A stretch of DNA of 64,000 nt, taken from Microthrixaceae bacterium. Lineage in GTDB: Bacteria > Actinomycetota > Acidimicrobiia > Acidimicrobiales > Microtrichaceae. How positions within the stretch are numbered: position 1 is the stretch's first letter; each line of letters opens with the position of its first letter. Where the stretch lies: the NCBI GenBank assembly GCA_023957995.1, contig JAMLGK010000006.1, forward strand, positions 62,001 through 126,000, read 5' to 3'. Positions 60,265-64,000 of the stretch are shown here, piece by piece. Position numbers and translations under genes: made by a program. The notes beneath the pieces were generated by a model. The model was not told the DNA's origin, searched no databases, and worked only from the letters and a program-made list of their open reading frames with translations.

Positions 60265-61311
60265 TCATCCCGGGGCGTTGTTGCCCCGCTCGTTGTGGTC
60301 CTCGTCGTTCGTGCCCAGTGACCCGCGCGATTCGAGTGCGGTCCGGAAGGACGCGCGCGCGGAGATGTTCCACACGCCGATGACCAGGACCAGGCTGGCC
60401 GCGACGATCAGGATGGCCCAGTAGAACGACGCCCAGTCCACCAACACCCCGTACCGGGGATCACCCGGCAGACCCGCACGCAGGCTGGGCAGGGCGAACA
60501 GCACAGCAGCGAACAACGCGTAGACCCACATCGGCGCCGCAGCGTTGAACACGACCACCCACCACGTCACCGCCGCACAGCTCACCGCTATCGACCATGA
60601 GATCAACATGAAGAGGATCACCCACGTGATCGCAGACCACCGACGGTCCAGGTCCATGCTGGCGGTGGTGGAGTTCTCACCCACCTCCGCGGTGGAGGCC
60701 ATCGAGAAGTCCTGCAGTGCAGCCACGATGCTCAGATCGGTGGGTAGCGGCGTGGCATCTCCACCGCCGACGGTTGCCCCGACGCTTATCTCCCCGGAAT
60801 AGCTGTCGAAGGGGTACCGAGCCGATTGGCCCTGGAGAGCGACCACCACGGTCATCGACTCCATCACCGAGTCCCGGGGGAACACCTTCACATTGGGCCC
60901 GGAGCTGTCATTGATCAGGAACGTGACCTGGTCGGTGATCGTATTGCCACTCGTCAGATCACCCTGAGGATTGAAGACGATCCGCAGGGTGAGTTCGGCG
61001 AGATCGGGGTCGAGCCGCAACGCGGTTGCCTCGACCTCCAATCGGCGGTCGGCCTCCAGAGCGGCGAATGGCACCACCACGCGCTCGTCGGAATCCGACA
61101 GACCCCACCAAGCCGCACAGGTGGCGGCGATGGGTCCGAGGATGACCAGGACCAACAACACACGCCGGGCCGCGCGTGCCCGATGGACCGGCCAGGGTTG
61201 GACCACCAGCGATTCGAGTCGTGGGGACATGGATCGGGGTCGCGGTCTCGGAGCCTCGTTGGGTTCGGCCGGTTCGCCGGGTTCGCCGGGTTCGCCGGAT
61301 TCGGTTGCCAT
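60265..61311 (-). CDS. DUF4436-like membrane protein
   Basis: 348 residues. A Gly/Glu/Pro repeat N-terminus, a first membrane helix (VLLVLVILGPIAATCAAWWG), an outer domain with RYPFDSYSGEISVG, and three C-terminal helices (WVILFMLISWSIAVSCAAVTWWVVVF, MWVYALFAAVLFALPSL, YWAILIVAASLVLVIGVW). This topology and the YPFDxY motif are those of the mycobacterial DUF4436 family as I recall it. Function unknown. ATG 61311 has TACCGT 6 nt upstream. It is convergent with the coiled-coil gene, 3 bp apart. Confidence 0.78.
   Translation of the reverse strand: MATESGEPGEPGEPAEPNEAPRPRPRSMSPRLESLVVQPWPVHRARAARRVLLVLVILGPIAATCAAWWGLSDSDERVVVPFAALEADRRLEVEATALRLDPDLAELTLRIVFNPQGDLTSGNTITDQVTFLINDSSGPNVKVFPRDSVMESMTVVVALQGQSARYPFDSYSGEISVGATVGGGDATPLPTDLSIVAALQDFSMASTAEVGENSTTASMDLDRRWSAITWVILFMLISWSIAVSCAAVTWWVVVFNAAAPMWVYALFAAVLFALPSLRAGLPGDPRYGVLVDWASFYWAILIVAASLVLVIGVWNISARASFRTALESRGSLGTNDEDHNERGNNAPG
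61264..61299. repeat. Four 9-bp tandem units in DUF4436 gene
   Basis: TTCGGCCGG, TTCGCCGGG, TTCGCCGGG and TTCGCCGGA follow each other; on the minus strand they encode repeated GEP/AEP. Confidence 0.85.
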
Positions 61312-61317
61312 CGCTCC

Positions 61318-61323
61318 ACGGTA
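61318..61323 (-). promoter_or_regulatory. -10 hexamer TACCGT of leaderless DUF4436 gene
   Basis: On the minus strand TACCGT is followed by 6 nt and ATG 61311. Confidence 0.5.
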
Positions 61324-61384
61324 GTGTTCGCCCGAGAAGGCACACTCCGGTCCCCAAGGGTGGGATCGACCGAGGGGAGGGCTC

Positions 61385-61861
61385 GTGAAACTGGACCGAA
61401 ACGGCCTCGAGGTGCTCGATTCCGACGAGTGCTGGCAGCTCCTTTCGGAGAACCACCTGGGTCGGCTGGCCGTCGTAGCGGGCAACAGGCCCGAGATCTT
61501 TCCGTTGAACTACGTCGTGGACGATTCACTCCTCGATGCCACGCGCACCGAGGGTTCAGGCCCCGACAGCGGCGAGGATTCCCGGAGCCTGGTGTTCCGG
61601 ACCGCGCCGGGCACCAAACTCGCTGCTGCGGCGGTCGGGTTTCCCGTGGCCTTCGAGGTCGACTCGGCAGATCCGATGTTCCACACCGGGTGGTCGGTGG
61701 TCGTGCACGGAACTGCACAACTCGTCGAGACGACCGACGAACTCCTCCAGGTGGAGGCGCTACCGCTGCGGCCGTGGGGTCCGAGCGACAAACGCCACTA
61801 CCTGCGCCTCTGTCCCACGGAGCTGGACGGTCGTCGCATCCCCCGCGGGACGGGCCACTGA
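61385..61861 (+). CDS. Pyridoxamine-5'-phosphate-oxidase-like split-barrel protein
   Basis: 158 residues. LDSDECWQLLSENHLGRLAVVAGNRPEIFPLNYVVDD, then SLVFRTAPGTKLAAAAVGFPVAFEVDSADPMFHTGWSVVVHGTAQLV fit the actinobacterial PNPOx-like family that binds FMN, F420 or heme; the exact cofactor is unknown. GTG 61385 has GGGGAGGG just upstream. It is divergent from DUF4436 with only about 75 bp between. Confidence 0.85.
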   Translation: MKLDRNGLEVLDSDECWQLLSENHLGRLAVVAGNRPEIFPLNYVVDDSLLDATRTEGSGPDSGEDSRSLVFRTAPGTKLAAAAVGFPVAFEVDSADPMFHTGWSVVVHGTAQLVETTDELLQVEALPLRPWGPSDKRHYLRLCPTELDGRRIPRGTGH

Positions 61862-62027
61862 AGCGAAGGGTCACCGCCCTGTTGGATGCCGGCCTGCCGG
61901 GTCACTGGTCTCCGGGATCGCAGACCCCCAGAACCCCAACGATCTGAGCGGCTCCCGGCTCGGAACATCAGGTTCTGCGGAGTTCGACGACGGAATTCTT
62001 CGGTGGCCGGCCCTATCTGCCGATCGG

Positions 62028-63803
62028 ATGTTGATGGATCTCTTGGCCAACCCTGGAACGACCGCGGCCCTCCCCGATGAGCAGTGGTGTAGTGACTTCG
62101 CGACCGAACACTCGCCCGACGGTGTGGTGCTGGCCGACCCGCAGTGGCGGGTCGTGTGGGCCAACGCCGCGGCCCTGGCCCTGCTGGGGCACGATCCCGA
62201 GCAGGTCCGGGGCCTGCAGATGGTGGATTTCGTCCACAGCGACGACCTCTCCCACGCACTCGGTGCGGTGTCGGAGGCGTCTCGCAACGACGGCCACCAC
62301 GAGGCGACGCGGATGAGGGTGAGAGGCGCGACGGGTGAGTTCGTCGACTGCCGGATCACCGCGAACACGATCGACCGACCGGACGGTACGTGGTTCGTGC
62401 TGGGCATGAGGAGCGTCGCGGACGAGGACGCGATCGAGAACCGCCGTCGCCGCCTGCGGGGTCTCGCCACCACGTTCTACGTCGATTGCGCCTCGATGGA
62501 GTGGGTGGATGAGCCACAGCGCTCGGCAGCTCTTCTGAGCGCCCTCGGAGCGGTGCTGGATGCCGACCACATCGACATCTCGGAACTCGTCGGCGACGGA
62601 ACACGGCTGGACCATCTCGCGGTCTGGGACCGGAGTGGACCGTCACCGGCTGACGCCAAGGTCTGCACCACCACCGCGCCTCTGAGTCGTCAGCAGGTCG
62701 ATGCGGTGCGCCTCACCCCGTGTGACTACAGCACCCAGGGTGGCGAGGCGACCGTGAGGGTGTGGCTGGAGTCGCCGAGTGACAGCGACGGAATGGTGAG
62801 CATCCACCTCGGTGACCACCCCGAACAGTGGGATGACGCGAACGCTGACGTCGTGTCGCTCATGTGCTCATCGCTGATGGCCACCATCCGGAGGTGTGCC
62901 AGGGAGCGGGCGTTGGCCATGGCAGCAACCCGGGATCCCCTCACCGGACTGTTCAATCGCTCGGCGATGGAGGAGCGACTGGAAGAGCTGATCGCTGCTT
63001 CGGACCTCGGCACGGGTGGCCTGGCGGTGTTCTTCGCGGATCTCAACGACTTCAAGGCGCTCAACGACTCCCGTGGCCACCAGGCCGGCGACGAGGTGCT
63101 CCGGCGGGTTGCCGATGGCCTGCGGAGCTCGATCCGACCGGGCGACGTGGCGGCCCGGATCGGCGGGGACGAGTTCGTGGTGGTGATGATGACGGGGCAC
63201 CGTCCCATCGAACGTCTCACGGCGAGGATCCGGGCTTCGGTGGAGGCTGCTGTTTCGGACTTCGCGGAGGTGGGAGTGGCCATCGGATCGATCACGGTGG
63301 GGCGGGACGAGTCACCCGACGAGGTGCTCCGACGAGCGGATGCGGCGATGTACGCCGACAAGCGACGCCAAGCGATCGGCAGTGGAACCGGATCGCGGGC
63401 GGACACGGTCGTCTCCGCACTGGATGTGGTCATCGAGTCGATGAGCATCATGTTGGTGGTCGACGAGAATGCCCGGTTGGTCACCGCCACCGAGGCGGCC
63501 TACACCGCGTTCGGTTTCGACCGCAGCTCCAGTGCGGGGCTCGACGTCCTGAGCCTGATCCACCCCGACGACCTTCCGATGGCCATGGAGGCGTTCGCAG
63601 AGGTCCTCGCCAACGATGGTCCCGCAGATCCGATGGTCCTGAGCGTGGTCGATGCCAACGGTCGTTGGCACCTGGTGCAGGTGGCGGCCACGAACCAGCT
63701 GGCCAACCCCTCGATCCGTGGGATCGTCTACATGGTCAACGAGACGGGAACGCTCAAGAACCTCGATGGGATCACCGCCGACGGGGAGCCCACGAGGCCG
63801 TAG
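62028..63803 (+). CDS. PAS-GGDEF-PAS diguanylate cyclase
   Basis: 591 residues. A PAS domain (about 22-125: FATEHSPDGVVLADPQWRVVWANAAALALLGHDPEQVRGLQMVDFVHSDD), a middle region, a GGDEF domain (from about 300: ATRDPLTGLFNRSAMEERLEEL) with intact GGDEF at 379-383 and an RPGD inhibitory site five residues before it, and a second PAS domain at the C-terminus (MSIMLVVDENARLVTATEAAYTAFGF). It should make c-di-GMP with product inhibition. A PAS after GGDEF is uncommon. ATG 62028 is the first credible start; the longer frame covers the upstream gene. Confidence 0.92.
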   Translation: MLMDLLANPGTTAALPDEQWCSDFATEHSPDGVVLADPQWRVVWANAAALALLGHDPEQVRGLQMVDFVHSDDLSHALGAVSEASRNDGHHEATRMRVRGATGEFVDCRITANTIDRPDGTWFVLGMRSVADEDAIENRRRRLRGLATTFYVDCASMEWVDEPQRSAALLSALGAVLDADHIDISELVGDGTRLDHLAVWDRSGPSPADAKVCTTTAPLSRQQVDAVRLTPCDYSTQGGEATVRVWLESPSDSDGMVSIHLGDHPEQWDDANADVVSLMCSSLMATIRRCARERALAMAATRDPLTGLFNRSAMEERLEELIAASDLGTGGLAVFFADLNDFKALNDSRGHQAGDEVLRRVADGLRSSIRPGDVAARIGGDEFVVVMMTGHRPIERLTARIRASVEAAVSDFAEVGVAIGSITVGRDESPDEVLRRADAAMYADKRRQAIGSGTGSRADTVVSALDVVIESMSIMLVVDENARLVTATEAAYTAFGFDRSSSAGLDVLSLIHPDDLPMAMEAFAEVLANDGPADPMVLSVVDANGRWHLVQVAATNQLANPSIRGIVYMVNETGTLKNLDGITADGEPTRP

Positions 63804-63806
63804 GGT
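63801..63806 (+). promoter_or_regulatory. -10 hexamer TAGGGT of leaderless ridA-like gene
   Basis: TAGGGT is followed by 6 nt and ATG 63813; its TAG is the stop codon of the preceding gene. Confidence 0.5.
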
Positions 63807-63812
63807 CCGGGA

Positions 63813-64000
63813 ATGGACAGTCCTCCCTACAGCAGAGTTCGACGCACCGATTCCCTGGTGTTCACCGCGGGGATCATCGGTCAGGTCGACGGACAACTGG
63901 CCGATGGCGCCGAGGCCCAACTCACTGCGGCGTTCGACAACCTCGAAGCGCTGCTCGGAGCAGAGGGTCTCGGCATGGACGATGTGCTGCGGTTGGTGGT
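63813..64000 (+). CDS. RidA/YjgF-family protein, cut by the window end
   Basis: The first 62 residues are present. YSRVRRTDSLVFTAGIIGQVDGQLADGAEAQLTAAFDNLEALLGAEGLGMDDVLRLVV matches the RidA family, which hydrolyses reactive enamine/imine intermediates. The catalytic Arg lies beyond the end of the window, so enzymatic competence cannot be judged. Confidence 0.88.
   Translation, partial: MDSPPYSRVRRTDSLVFTAGIIGQVDGQLADGAEAQLTAAFDNLEALLGAEGLGMDDVLRLV

Overview
The window is a high-GC actinobacterial chromosome segment centred on the replication origin. WhiB, DUF3566, DUF5318, a CwlM-type protein and a SigM/anti-sigma pair next to trxB-trxA point to Actinobacteria. The order cca ... DUF6049, kinase, sigM, anti-sigma, trxB, trxA, cwlM, parB, parA, rsmG, khpB, yidC, yidD, rnpA, rpmH, dnaA, dnaN, recF, DUF721, gyrB, gyrA, DUF3566, tRNA-Ile matches the mycobacterial origin region as I recall it. 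Several neighbours differ (no MurJ module, a histone-deacetylase-like gene, an intein in dnaB), so I suggest a deep-branching lineage, perhaps Acidimicrobiia. That placement is an inference.

Layout. 0-8 kb: a Tat lipoprotein, an Fe-S carrier beside a SufR-like regulator, Mrp, WhiB, an NfeD-like protein, a pair of ArsA/Get3-like ATPases and a single-domain receiver. 8-14.4 kb: tRNA-Pro, a CAP lipoprotein, a MazG-like protein, asd and lysC (with a likely internal beta-subunit start), an S51-like pseudopeptidase, 3-hydroxyacyl-CoA dehydrogenase, aat and a VOC protein. 14.4-15 kb is free of genes and contains a run of hairpins that may be a structured RNA. 15-19.4 kb: the leftward operon rpsF-ssb-rpsR-rplI-dnaB, with an intein in dnaB. 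19.5-28 kb: panB, a small CxxC protein, a class A PBP with DUF5318, a methyltransferase, a universal stress protein, cca, a histone-deacetylase-like gene and a GNAT protein. 28-36.4 kb: an envelope and redox cluster (DUF6049, Ser/Thr kinase, sigM, anti-sigma, trxB, trxA, cwlM).

36-53 kb is the origin core. Genes left of dnaA run leftward and genes right of it run rightward. Two parS sites lie between rsmG and parA, and DnaA boxes flank dnaA, precede gyrB and also precede dnaB. 53-64 kb: a small membrane ORF abutting tRNA-Ile, an oxidoreductase-like gene, a FliA/WhiG-type sigma factor, a PIG-V-like mannosyltransferase, hisN, tesB, an SMC/RecN-like coiled-coil protein without recognisable Walker motifs, DUF4436, a PNPOx-fold protein, a PAS-GGDEF-PAS protein and a truncated RidA gene.

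Two themes recur. First, at least seventeen genes have a TANNNT hexamer 6-8 nt before the start codon, which is the signature of leaderless transcripts; it fixes many start codons here. Second, several proteins keep a fold but have lost catalytic residues: the CwlM amidase, the S51-like protein, the NfeD-like protein, the SMC-like protein and the intein endonuclease. By contrast, the kinase that stands where mycobacteria carry the MviN pseudokinase looks catalytically intact and has no MurJ domain.
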